Notes under the pieces: model-generated
The model's input: only the letters and a program-made list of their open reading frames with translations
What the model was told of the DNA's origin: nothing
The model's database searches: none
Program-made: the position numbers and the translations under genes
Part shown: piece by piece, positions 35,541-48,500 of the stretch
Layout of the letters: every line of letters begins with the position of its first letter
Numbering within the stretch: the first letter of the stretch is position 1
Assembly: GCA_032173965.1 (NCBI GenBank)
Contig: CM063284.1
Location: 114,736,410-114,800,409 of the forward strand
Reading direction: 5' to 3'
DNA length: 64,000 nucleotides
DNA from: Sitta carolinensis
Lineage: Eukaryota; Chordata; Aves; Passeriformes; Sittidae

Positions 35541-38500
35541 CTATCAACCAGGCTCTTAAACAGCCCCAAGTTTGTCCACTGGGTATCCAATGTGGCAGTT
35601 CTGCTGAACACATCTCCTTCTACCTCTCCATTTGCTCCCTTCTCTGAGACTCAAAAACTCATTTCATGTTTGCATGCCCCAGATGGTTTCCAACAGTCCT
35701 TTTCTGTTCACAAACAACTAGGGTGTCTTCCCTATTTGGCTCCCTCATCAGCTGTGTTAGGAAGTTTTCTTTCATACTCCAGGAATTTCCTGGACTGTTT
35801 TCTGTCAGCTGTGCTTCATGAAGTGGCAAGCAGCTAGAAGTAGATAGACCTAGAAGGACCTATGGTCTCCTAGCACCTTCAGTGAGGCAATCTCAATAGT
35901 CTTTACTATTAGTCTTACTATGCCCAGACATTATGAGTGTGTCCGTCTGATTTGTTGTAGATGTGATCACACTGCAATTGGGTTCTGCAATCATACATGT
36001 ATGAGGAACAGAAAACCACTGAAAAGGCTCACTGGTAGATTTTTACCTACATTTACATCAAAAGCAAAGGTTTCTGCCCTTTAAATTTTAATCAAGACCT
36101 TGAGAATCAATTATAATAATATGTAGCACTTCAGTGCTTTTAGTGTTGCTGTGAGACAAGAAAAGTTCACAAAACTCTTTGGTTTTCTGTGGTGTAGGAA
36201 AATTTCCAGCCAGGAGTTGGTAGAAAGCATCAGCATTTCTATCTCCGCCAGTCTGGCAGCTGCAGGAGATCAGCCTGCCAGAAAAGCTGCTATAAAACTG
36301 GATGTTAGCAAGCAGGCAGCTGCTCTTCGCGTCAGGGAAATCTCGTTTTCTGACCCAAATGGATACAGATCTGCCTGATTTTGTACAGGTCTCAAAAATG
36401 CAGGCTGGTCATTTTTGATTGTGCTGGTGAGGTCAATTGTTGCTGATTATTGCTACCAAGAAGCTGACGTTGTTTCTAAAATCAGAGCAATTTGCTAACT
36501 TAAAATGTTAATTGATTAATTTGGTTTTGTTCACATCCTTTCTTGGGTCTAGAATTGCTGTTTATTTGTAGAGAATGGTTCTTTGGGCAATTTTTTTCCA
36601 AAATGATGATGTATTTCCAGTTCAGCTTTCACATTGCTCGATTCTGCACCAACCCAAGAGAAAAAACATTTGCTGTTCGGTAAAGGATGATACCATTGAT
36701 GAGATGTGTCTGACACAGGAGGTTCACACATGTTCTTGTACAAGCCTCTAGAAGGTCGTTCGACATGTGGCATTGCAGGAACGTATTCAGCAAATCTTAG
36801 ATAAGGAAATTGACTCAATAAATCTCTTTTCATCAAACTTGATGGAGCCAAATCATGTACTTTGCTGAGAAATTTTGTTTATTATTGCAGTATAATTTGG
36901 TGCTTACAAAGCTCTCTGGTACAAGCAGTGTTTATGAGGGGGAGGCATGGTGGTGTTGGGAGGTTTCCTGCTGGAAGAGGGCTGCTCTGCTGGGAGCATA
37001 GCAGAGCTTGCTGCAGAAATGCTCCTCCTCTGGGTCCTTAAGGAAGGGATTGGCACTGTGCTGCACAACCCATCACTGAGGCTTGAAAAAAAAAATCATT
37101 TGACAAGAAAGCTGAGCTATTTGGTAGCTGTTTGCTGCTTCTCATTTCATCAGCGATAAACACCAGAGGGAGGCTTAAGTAGGAAATGGTCAGAACACCA
37201 GCAAGCATCCTAGGACTCTGCTTCTAGTCTCACTGTAATTTCTGGTGTTTCTAACAAGGGGAACCATTCACTGTGCTACATTCACATGCATAAACCCTTT
37301 TGTGGCTAGTGAATGTGTGGCATATGCAGAGTCTTTTTAAAAGTCCATATTCAATACAGTTTTCGACATCTCTGGACAACAAGTTATCTCGCTGTATCCC
37401 AAAACACCACAGAAGTTGGCCATGTTTTATAATTAAGTGGGATTTCTCCAAAGAGAGATGATTGCAGGAAGAAGAAATTTTTCTTTTGTCAGAAGTTGCC
37501 TCTCTGTATCTTCTTTACTGGAAGATGTGTGTGGTATTTGGGATACACTTTTCTTCGCAGTGGATCTTGGATTTGGGATCATGTGCTTTGGGTTTTGCCT
37601 AACAGCTAGCCTGTCGGGTTGCTCACAGATAGTGTTGATTCCCACAGTATTTATGTCAATGACCTTAAAAAAACATATTCAAAGAAACAAAATGAAGGTC
37701 ATAGCCTTTCTCAACTCAACCCCCTATTCCAATAGCTGAAGTAGTGGCATCTAATATTGGTTTGCCAGATTCACATAATGTCACAAGAGACCCTACCTAA
37801 CAAAACAGTAGTAAGCACATTCTTGGTAATGTAGTAAGAGTAGAAATAATAAAGCAGTATTATGGGTGGTGAAACACAGGGCTTTTGGATTCCTTGCTCT
37901 GAGAAAAGCCATGATAAGGAACTGCCCTCATAATAAGGTATGAAATTGTCATTCTGGCAGTCTAGTAACCTCTGTTTGACACTGGGAGAATGATACCTAC
38001 CCAGAAACAGCAGGACATATTAAAGAGTTCCTGTACTACAAATAAGGGTAATATAAACAAAGTTTTCCTCCTATACATTTTTTAAGGAAATGTGGTATTT
38101 ATGCAGATCTTATTACTGGTACCTTTCTTCCTCAGGTACTAAAAATCCTGAATTCTTGAGGAAAAAAAAAAGGTGTTTGGTGGTAGCTCAGCGCTTCTTA
38201 TGCATCTGCCTAGAATTCTGCCCTGCTGTGGAGGACAGCTAAGATTTAATTAACCAAAAGCAGAAAAAACTTAATTCTTCACAAAGACCATAATCTACGA
38301 GCTGGGCTGACAAAACCAAAAAATGTGCAAGTAATGGCATCTAATGGCATTTCCAAATAGGTCATCTCTAACCTTGTAAGCAAGACAGGTAGTTTGTACC
38401 TATACCAAGAGTTTAATTGTTCAAACCTCTGCACATCATTCTGCTAAAAAAAAAATAACCTAATTGAGAGAAAAAGTTTTAAAAAACCCACCAAACCTGA

Positions 38501-41388
38501 GAGGAAGCCAGCCTAAATCTAAGCAGGCATTTACTCATCAGTGTTCGCTGCATGTCTGTGATCATGTGCATGTTTGCCCTCTTGTGAACCCATCACATTT
38601 TAGCTCTCAGAACTACAAATCTACAAATGTAATTTTTCCTGTCTTTAAAACATGTTTAAAATATTGCAGTGTTATTCAGCTAAGTATCATTTGTGAAGAT
38701 AATTCAAGCAAGCATAGAGAGAATGGAAAAAAGAATATTTGAAAGTATCTGCAGATTTGTTTTAGTATGAAATAAATATGGTTTTATGTTAAAAGGAAAT
38801 CCTCTAGGAGAGGAATTTTATTGCCAGTGTAAAATCTGGATTTTTTACAAAATGGAGACCTAGGCCATAGATACATTACGCTTTTGAATAACTTTTAGAA
38901 GTTCATTTGCCCCTGTAGTATTGAAGTATTGTAGTATTGTAGTGTTCCCCACTCAGCAAATGGCCAAGTTGGGAGCCTCGATCACCAATGATGGTATGTT
39001 CTATTAGAGCCCATTGGTGGGACACAGTGCAGCCTGTGCCTTATTTGCTGTGTGGCATCCCCACAGGACTCTTGTTGTCATAGACACTTGCCCAGACATT
39101 ATGAGTTTCAGACAAGCTTTTTCAGAATGGAAATCTGATTTTAGACAGTGTTTCTTCCCCATGTCTATTGACCCTCTAGGTATGTGTGAAGCTATACTTG
39201 TGACGTGGAAATGCCCAACCACTCGATTCATCTTAAATTCTGACCTTTAATATATCACATTCCTCATGTTCTTCCATCCAAGTTCCTCATGAATTTGCCA
39301 CAGTGCTGAACTCAAGTCCCTCCTCCCATCTGGAGAAGTTGGTGCAAAAAAAGAAAATATGGGAATATTTTGCCTCTACTCATGTTCCCTTAGAGAAACA
39401 CCTTTTTTTTGGAAGCTGGAGCCTAGTTCTAGTCCAGTTTTCTTGTCCTGAGGTAAACCCAGAATTTTCCTTTCAGAAGAAAAGTTTGTCCATTTTATTC
39501 ACTTCTGCCCTTGATGGCAGAAATTGTTTTCAACCCAGGCTGCATGGTCAGAGTGGAAGTGCAGTAGATACTCCTGTTCTATGGCAACTACAGGTCAAAG
39601 AGATTATTGAGACTTACTTTGACTGTAGCCAAGTGTTCTAAAGCATTACAGTCTGTGAATTTGTTTTTTTCTGCACTGTGTGTTAATGAATAATCAGCTG
39701 TGTACCTTTATGTTGCAAAGTTTGGTGTTTTAATTGTTCATTGCAGAATATGGAAAGCAGCTAATTATTACTAGTTGGTTTGGGGTTTTTTAAGTGCCCA
39801 CGATTAGTAGACAAAACATTGTATGTAAGATAAATTGAAGGGCTGAGCTGTCTATCAGCTCACCATTGTCATATGAGGAGACCCTGGTCCCTTTAACCTG
39901 TCCCATTGCCTAGAAACAGCTCGCCTTCAACCTTCCACCAGGTCTTTTTACTAGCTGGGTCTCTCACTGGACTGCTTACATTTGCTAACAAAGCAATAAT
40001 GTAAAGGGAAGAGCTTCTGTGTGGGTAGTGAATGGTCTTACATAATTTCACACTTAAAGTGATTGTGCAAGCACTGGGACATGTGAACCTTGGGCACAAA
40101 GCAGCATCTGCTTACAGGTAACCATTTGTAATTGATGCCCTTCTGTTCATTTATGGACATTTAAGCCAAGTGATCTCCCATGTAAGCCTGGGTTACCACC
40201 AACCACAGTGATGAGTCAAGATTGCAACAGCTCACATCCTCTATGGCTCACCAGAGAGACCTCTAACACCAAAAGACTCCAGTTGCATGTCACTGGATTC
40301 AATTCCAATTTTCCCATCTAATTGTTTAACAACAAAAGCCTGCAAAAAAAGGTCTGACTAACTAATCATGAGTATTGCTTCCTGTTTTCTGAAGCTAAAC
40401 CCAGAACAACGGTTTGTGTAATGATGATGAACTGTTAAATAAAATTAAGTCTCCTTCCCTATGGACTTCATAATAAAAATTGTAAACAATGTTTTGCAAA
40501 CAAAGCTGCTGGCCTACGGGCTGTCATTCCCAGATGGCATGAATCAGTGGAGGAAGGTTTGTTGTTCTTCCCTTCCCCAGCCCTCCACCCCTCCCTGTTT
40601 TTTGCATGTGCTAGCTTTGGATGGGCATGACTCAGCTGCTGGTGAATCACCTGCTGAAGTGATGAAAGTACTGGCTTGGCTGCAGTTCCTCTAGCAACAG
40701 TGAACTGTCAAGGCAGACTGGTAAGTGAATAGTCTTCTGCAGCTGGGAGAATTTTTGTGACTGCACATCTTGATTTGCTGCTATTAGAGGCTGCACAGAT
40801 ACTACTGTGATTTTAAAAATGCCTGTTGAGATCTTGCTTGCTAAAAAACTTCCTTGTGCAACTGCTTATTCGTGACAGGGCTTTTCACAGGCACTGCTCA
40901 GAAGCTGTCTTTAAGAGACAACCAGTTTGTGAATGGCTCATGTACAATATAATTGGAGAAATGCTCCTAAGGGATGTTTCACTATTTTCCTGTTGGTGAC
41001 ATGAAAAGTAAGGGAGTATTATAACCAGGAAGATTGTTCCAGAAAAATATATGAAGTCTAGAAAATCCTTCTGAAATCCTGTTATTTCAAATTATTGGAT
41101 TGGTTTTCTGGATTGGTGGTGGTGGAGAAAGACAGAAGGAAAACTAAAAACCACACAGAAAACTTTGCCAAGCTCTACATCCCTACATGTCCAACCAGCT
41201 GCTAGGGAGAAAACCATGGAAAACTTATTGTCACTATGTGGCAAGTCTAAACGTCTTTTACAAACAGAGACTGTTTGTGAGAGATACAAACCAATGTTAG
41301 TTTACTACAATAGTTTTTAACTTATGTGATGAATATGCCTTTTTGACTATTTTATTCAGTGTTGATATCTTCTTCACCTTAATAGTCA

Positions 41389-42085
41389 AAGAATCACAGA
41401 ATCTTTTAGCTTGGAAAAGACCTCTGAGGTCATTGAGTCCAACCTATAACCAAACACCACCATGACAACTAGACCATGGCACTGTCACATCCAATCTTTC
41501 TTTAAACACTGCCAGGGATGGTGACTCCTGGGCATTCAATGTTTAACACCCCTTTCTATGAACAAGTTCCTCCTGATGCTCAGCCTGAACCTCCCTTGGC
41601 ACAGTTTAAGGCTGCGTACTCTCATCTTGACTTTTGTTACCTGGGAGAAGAGGCCAACTCTCTGCTTTGCTCCTTTCAGGTAATTGCAGAGAGCAATAAG
41701 GTCCCACCACTGGGCCTCCTTTGCTCCAGGCTAAACAACCCCAGCTCCCTCAGCAGCTCATCATCAGACTTGTGCTCCAGACCCTTCACCAGCTTCATTG
41801 CCTTTCTTTGGAAATGCTCCAGAATCAAAATGCCCTTCCTGAACTGAGGGGCTGAGAACTGAGCACAGGACTCAAGGCGTGGCCTCACCAGTGCACAGTA
41901 CAGGGGGACAAGCCCTGCCTGGTCCTGCTGGCCACACTATTGCTGATACAGGCCAGGATGCCACTGGCCTTCTTGGCCACCTCGCTGGCACACACTGGCT
42001 CATGTTTGGACACTGTTGCCCAGCACCTCCAGGTTGTTTTCCACCAGGCTGCTTTCCAGCCACTCTGCTCCAGCTTGCACAGGTA
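41389..42085 (-). mobile_element. CR1 LINE fragment, longest copy in the window
   Basis: It starts with AGAATCACAGAATCTTTTAG, the reverse complement of the CR1 3' octamer repeat, followed by CTCTGAGGTCATTGAGTCCA. Minus-strand translation shows the ORF2 end pattern ([20 protein letters not shown]). About 700 bases remain. It is 5'-truncated with internal stops, so not mobile. Confidence 0.92.
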
Positions 42086-45000
42086 GTAGTAGTGTACAGT
42101 GCATAGCAGTAGTGTACATGCCAATTGCCTGTTCTCAGCAATTGACCCTGCTGATGAGCAGACATTGTGAGATCATCCCAAGCCTCTCTTGTGGCCCTAA
42201 GGAAGAACCAGCATGTGGAGGACAGCAGTGTCATGGCTCCTTGGCTCCTGTTTGGCTGGTTATCCTTTCCCAACAGATATTTCTTATCATCATCTTTGTC
42301 AGCATCTTCTGAGCCAAAACCCTCTTGCAAACCAACGGTTGCACAATGATGGTTAAATTCCCTGTCACGTAGGGTGGAGTAAAAAGAGCCAAAAAGGATT
42401 ATTCAGAGTTACATATCTCTGTAACTTATTGTGGCAAAGCCAGAGGTTCATCACCTGGCAGGACCAAGATAAACAAACAAGTCTGTTTCTATCAATCCTT
42501 ATTTTTGGAACAAGTCTGATGTTATTAACATTTTTGTGGGGGAAGATCCAAGGATGTGGCAGAATCACAATATAAGCCAGGTTCGCTCATATAATATCTC
42601 AATAAGCCTTCAAACTAGTCTTATGGTAAGCATATTGTTTGAAAAACGGGATTTACTCAAAAGCATTCCTTCATGTATTTTCCTGTGAGCATTCCACATT
42701 AGTAATATTAAAAAATATCCCATTGTCTGGAATAGCAGACATTGGACTTGGTGCTGTTTGAGGTTCTTACCCACAGAACTAGTGATCCAATACATCACCT
42801 CATGCAGAATGCAAATATCCATATATCTGCAGAAAAGTAAATGCAAGGGTGCACACACCTCTCCAAGTGCTGCCTACTCTAATCCCATTCCAGCCTAGTG
42901 GAAAGCCACTGCTAAGTTGTGTGTGCTTAGTTTCATGACAGCATACACAAATCTTAAATACAAACAATTATTATCAGCTTTGTGCTGACTGTGATTTGCC
43001 TTTGTTTTGTCTTTCTACCTCGATTTCTTTTCAAACCATCAGACACTGTAGTGTTGGAAGTCTCCATACCACTGAAGCTAACGATTTACCACTATGTTAA
43101 CTGTAATTTAAAGCTAAGCATATGTGTGTGTAAGTTTATAGGTATTTCTCTTTTTCTTCTAAGACAATTACTTTTGTTAAGAGACAGTTACTTTAAGAGA
43201 CTATAGTCCAGTTACAATCAGTCCATTTTGGTTGTCTCAAAAAATATCCAAAGTAACAGTAGTCAATTTATAGCAGTCCTTTCTCTATTCAGGCAAAATA
43301 CAAAGGTTCTTAAAATTTTCCATCCAAGTCTCATTACAGTCCAGCTAGGGAGTGGCAATAGGATGAAAGCCAAGGAATTTCCAGAAATCTTGAAGTGCTA
43401 CTAAGTCACTACTGACGCAGTGCCCTGACTCTTTGCTTGATGAAAAATGCAGGGCCATTCTGCCCCTAATTAGCAGATATTATCAATGCATCCCAAACAA
43501 AGGAAAAATTCTTGCCTGCTTACAGTGGGGAAAGAAAAAGAAAATATATACTTACTTCCTCATTTATGAACAAATACAACCTTTTAGCACTCTTTGACCC
43601 CAGTCTCTGGAAAAAACTATTTTAGTTTCCACATTTTCTAAGTCCCTTCCTCAACTCAAGTCATTCTTTATTCAGATTATATTTGGCTTACAGTTTAAAA
43701 GGTTAATGCATCTATTGATGTGAAAATATCCTTAAAAATATTAGTAGGTGTATAAAATCTGGAGAGAAGTCCTGTGGCAGAACGTCTCCCAAAACAAGTT
43801 TAATGGAATACACAGGTGTGAAGCCCTAATGAATCCTGAACTTCATTAGCCACCACAGAAGCTCTAATGGTTTTCATACAGGAATGTAAGACTGGACATT
43901 GTAGATTTCCTTGGGGTGATTTCCTGGATTTCAAAGTGGCAAGATCACATGCTTCAACATAGTTATGAGAATTTGTATTTGGTTGTAAAGGCACGATTTA
44001 TTGCTCTATTCTATTTCCTTCAAAATTCTCAGACAAAGAATTGGTGTGAACCATGAACTTATCCCTTAGCTTGTTGTCTTGATCTCCTTAGACTTCTACT
44101 GATACTTTCTGGATTTTAAGACAACACTATTAAAAAAAAAAAGAAAACATAAAACCCAAATAAATCTTATATCTAAAACTCACGTGGATAACATAGATAG
44201 ATATTCCTGGTATGTCTTCGTGGCTCTTTCTGCTGTAATACAACAAAATAAAAAAGCACATATATACAAGCAAATAATACAGGACAGGCTTTCACAATGG
44301 AAATAATACAACAGCTCTTCCTATGGATGTGAAAAATCCATTGTTTCTGTGCCTGTTATGAAAAATAATGTTAAAAAGGCTTGTGGCTGGTTGAATAAAT
44401 GCTGCGAACATGCCACTGTCTCCTTAGTCTCAGTTCCTAGCAGTCAGGGTGCTACCTCATAAAATAGTTGCTATAATCTGACAGACAAGTCACTACCTGG
44501 CTTCAGATGTAAATCTCAAACCCGCAACAGTATACTGAATTGCAAAAACTAGTTGAGAAGACTTTTAAAAGGGGATAGGCTTGGAAATCTTCCTGTCTGC
44601 CTCTTTATACCTCTGTGCATGCAGAATCAAAACAAAAATCTAAACATTATACTTCATACATGTATAATTGAAGTGTGAAAAATATATATAGCCTATATTC
44701 CACTCTTCCAAAGTGTTTATCCTTTTTACAAAACACCTTGTTTGTGAGACACAATGCAAACCTACCCCTGTTTTAGGTCAGGAAATCCTCTAGAACAGTA
44801 GAAACTGATCCACCCTTCAAGAATCCTGTGGACCAAAAGGAAGTCTTCTGATACATCCCACAAGGAGACCATATACCAACTAATTACTCATCAGCAGTAT
44901 TACCAATATCACACTTCTCTCTTTTCTTGCACTCTCCACATATTTAGTGGACTACCATTTGAACTGGTGAAGTTCCTCACTTTTTTTATCCCTCCCCAGT

Positions 45001-45539
45001 CTTCTTTCTTAAGGGGGTTTTCCACTTTGGATGCTGTAGTTCTTTTCCAACAAATGTAGCTGCCTCTTTCCAAATTTAGGAAAAAGCAGGCGTCAGGATA
45101 TTATTTCTTAAATGTGAAGTGATTGTTTAAGTGCTCTCTCCCCTTTGAATGGGAGCTGAAAACCTGACCCATTTAGATGGGCAGTTACAATCAGACACAA
45201 ATCAAAATAAAAGATACTTTGTTTTTTCAGTTATTTGAATGCTAAGGAACAATCCATAATCCCTAAAATGTTGTTATAAATGTCACTTCAGATAAAATTA
45301 TCTGGAACTAAAAGCATGAAAGAGGGCAGTCAGACATTTCATTGTCAATGTGGAAAAAATAAAGGTTGAATATACTAGTTTCATAACTTCATAGCTGTCT
45401 TCCAAGTCCTTGGCTCAGAAGCAAGTTTGGAAACAGATTTCTGCCTCTTGCTGCCGGTGGAGATAATTGCTGCAGCAGGCTCTAACTGTTTCAAGTATTT
45501 TTATTTTCTTTTTGGTAGAATTAACTTGGTATTCCTTTC

Positions 45540-45579
45540 TTTTTTTTTTTTTTTTTTTTTTTTTTTTGTTTTTTTTTTT
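45540..45579 (+). repeat. Poly(T) tract, 28 + 11 bases
   Basis: Twenty-eight T, one G and eleven T. It could be a reverse-oriented poly(A) tail, but the 5' flank (to the right) shows no recognisable retrocopy. Confidence 0.92.
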
Positions 45580-46099
45580 AAAGGAAATTTTAACACAGAC
45601 ATTTCAACTAGGCACCTTGTCAATTACTCCTATCCTCTGTTAAAGACAGAGGGTAGAAATTACATACTTCCTGAAGTAAACACTTCAAACAAGCCCTTCA
45701 CCTGGCTATTCTAGTGATATTTTCTCCTTCTGGATGTAACACCCTTGACAGATGTGATTACTTGGAATTAACAGTTCTCTGTTAATTTGTTAGAAGCTCC
45801 CCAAAACACAGGCAAGACATCCTGCAATAACTTTAGCACTATTCAAATCAGTTTTGTAACTTTATTAGCTATGTGTTGTGTGAGTGTGCTTTAGGGTTAA
45901 TCATTATCATGCCAGAAATATGCAGACAATAAATAATGCAAAGTATATTTTCTAGAATAAATGTAGAGAAGACCTTGTTAACCTTCAAGCAAGTATTCCC
46001 AATTCTGGGGACTTATCATTAAAGACCATGTGCTCAACAGATACCTCAGCTATCATATATCGCCTTGCATTAAACTCGGAGCAAGCTGCCTTTACAGCA

Positions 46100-46620
46100 A
46101 TAGAGTTAATAGAGGTGATGCAGATACCTGCCCAGAGGGGACTGCACCATCACCCAGGTTCCATAGCCTAGACCATGGCACCCTCTAGGCATGAAGTTTA
46201 TGGTGCCAACAGGCCAAACTTGTTCAGCAAGAACCTCGTTAATTGCTGTTGGCTGCACGTGCTGACAGTGTTGCTGTAGCTGCTCGTGTTCCGGCTCTGT
46301 TGATTCTTCTTTCTGTGCCAAAGCTGGGGTTGCTGCCTCTGGACCCTGAGACATGGACTGGTAAAAGTGTAACAACACGGCTTAGGGTTCTTCCCTCCTG
46401 GGCAGGGACTGCAGAAGGCTACTCCAGTACAAGTCCTGCAGAACAATGTTTCCTTAGATGTAGTTACGCATGACCTTGGATAAGGGGTGAAATTTCTCAA
46501 CACAGCTGTACCAAGAACCAAGGTTTGTTTTAATCGAGCAGCAACTACCCAGCAGATGCAACACCACAAGGCAGCTTGGCATAGAACTTCTCCCTCTGAC
46601 ACACCTTTGTCTCAAACATC
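46100..46620 (-). other. Possible LTR/retroelement remnant (unproven)
   Basis: A 500-base patch of higher GC in an AT-rich intergenic area. On the minus strand it has overlapping open frames of 90 and 134 codons and an LTR-like layout (a promoter-like GC-rich section and an ATTAAA). I cannot identify terminal TG...CA ends, a target duplication or a primer-binding site with confidence. It could equally be ordinary unique sequence. Confidence 0.25.
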
Positions 46621-48150
46621 TCTGTCGTAATCCTGAGGATGGTCATCTCCCTAGTGTGATATTGCCAAGGGCAAAGGAAGAAGGTGTGATTTTTTTTTCT
46701 GCCTCTCTTCCCTAGATGGAGCTACACAGGCCTATTCCTCAGCCAAAGGCCACAGGCTATCTGTGAAGTTCTCACAGAACTTCAGGCTGTGAGCTTGGTG
46801 GCTTTGAAAGGCAGAGAAATATCATCTAGCTGGAGACATCTAAGGCTAGAGAGGGAGTGTCATACAGTGAGTGGACAAAAATCCCTGCTCCTAGTACTCC
46901 CCCACCTACTGAAGCAGTGATAACACATTTTTAAGTGTCACCTGAGAGACAGTAATCCTGCATTTTCCTAGAATATGCAATAACTGTGGATCTGAAACCC
47001 ATTTCTCTTGATTGTCACAGCAAAGAAAAAGTCAGTGAGACTTTTTCTATTTGTTAAAATGCTGATTTTACAAAGTCTACAGCTTTGAACAGCTGCTTAG
47101 CAAAGTATGCAGTCTACGCCGGTGTCTTTGGAAGATTAACTGCCCCTAGGAAAGTTATCAGAAGAAGAGGTACCTGCTTGGCTGCTTCCTAAAATGAAAC
47201 CAGACCACCATGAACACCAGATTCCAAGCAGGTGCACATAGCTCCTTGGAATCTATTCCAAATTCATAAAATAATAATGGAGCTTGTATCTCAGCTGCTG
47301 GTTTTTTTGTTTGTTTTCTTTCTCAATCTTGTTCAGGGGATTTAATGAAGTAAATTTTTCTTGGCACAATGTTCTCTATGTTTTGAAGCATTAGGGGACA
47401 GCAAGATTTCTGCTACCACAGGAATATGATTTCACATGGAAAAGAAATACAGCAAGCAATTAAATGCCTTTGAATCACCATTAGGTGATTATTAGGTCAA
47501 TGCAGCCATCCCAGTCAAATTTGGGACAGTAATTTTTGAGGAGAGACTATTTAAAATTTCAAGCAATGGCCATGAAACCAGCAATTTTTTTGTGGGAGCT
47601 GCCTGATATACTATCCAGCAGTCAGACATTATGCTGTCACAACTCAAATGCTCTTCCTTTTCAGGTTTTATCCTCTTGTTTGGGTGTCATAGTGATCCTT
47701 CCATGAGTTTTCTTGCTGACAACAGAAGGAAAGACTTTTTTTAGCACCAGGAGAGTAATCAGCCAACATCACTATTATGCTGGAAGTAATCTACTTTTTA
47801 TCTCAAGGCGTTTATATCTCAGTTGAAGATCCAAATACTCACTCCATGCAACCTTCTGAACACAGGGGAAGGATGTGTGCTGTTTGACCTCCAGGATACA
47901 ATTCCACATGTCATGCCATCATAGGAGATGGGGGAAGATAAAAACCACCACAGGATGGGCTGTTATCCTCCAGGCACATGATGTAATTTACCAGTGACTA
48001 CAACATTCAATTGGTGGCAGCACATTTATACAAAAGCAGTTATTTGTGTACTCCTACTAGGACAGATAGCAAGCAGACATTTTTGAGTGAAGCTCTGTAT
48101 GACATATTATGCATGCTCAGTCTAGTACAGAAATTGATCTCTAAGAGATA

Positions 48151-48186
48151 TGAATATACTCATAACTAGTTTTTGAATATACTCAT
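48151..48186 (+). repeat. Direct repeat TGAATATACTCAT, two copies
   Basis: Two exact 13-base copies 23 bases apart (48151-48163 and 48174-48186), immediately before the old CR1 fragment. Too short to name. Confidence 0.7.
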
Positions 48187-48500
48187 TGAATCCAGTGAAG
48201 GGCTGCAAAGATAATTAAGATACTGGAGCACCTGCCACATACAAGGAGAGATTTCTGGGACTGCTTAGTCTCAAGAAAAGGCTCAGCCCCAATGTGTATA
48301 AGTACCTAAAAGGAAGGTGTAAAACATAGACTCTTATTGATATTATCTGAAAGGACATGAAAAAAAGTACATTCAAGTCACACATAATTTTCATTTATCT
48401 GTTTTTAAACAGAGCGTGAACAAACACTAGAACACATTACCCACAGAGGTTGTAGAATTTGCAACCTTAGAGATATACAAAACTACTGATTCTGTGAAGC
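48185..48500 (+). mobile_element. Old degraded CR1 fragment
   Basis: GAAGGGCTGCAAAGATAATT, CTGGAGCACCTGCCACATAC and ACATTACCCACAGAGGTTGT resemble plus-orientation CR1 ORF2-end sequence, but with many substitutions. Boundaries are approximate. Confidence 0.65.

Noticed and set aside
36151..36378. 75-codon plus-strand ORF with an ISISIS stretch in a slightly GC-richer patch
   Set aside because: No family resemblance and no convincing exon boundaries; cannot be supported as a gene.
38183..38235. tRNA-like GGTAGCTCAGCGC, resembling the D-arm of a tRNA
   Set aside because: No matching T-arm, acceptor stem or GGTTCRA box follows at the right distance.
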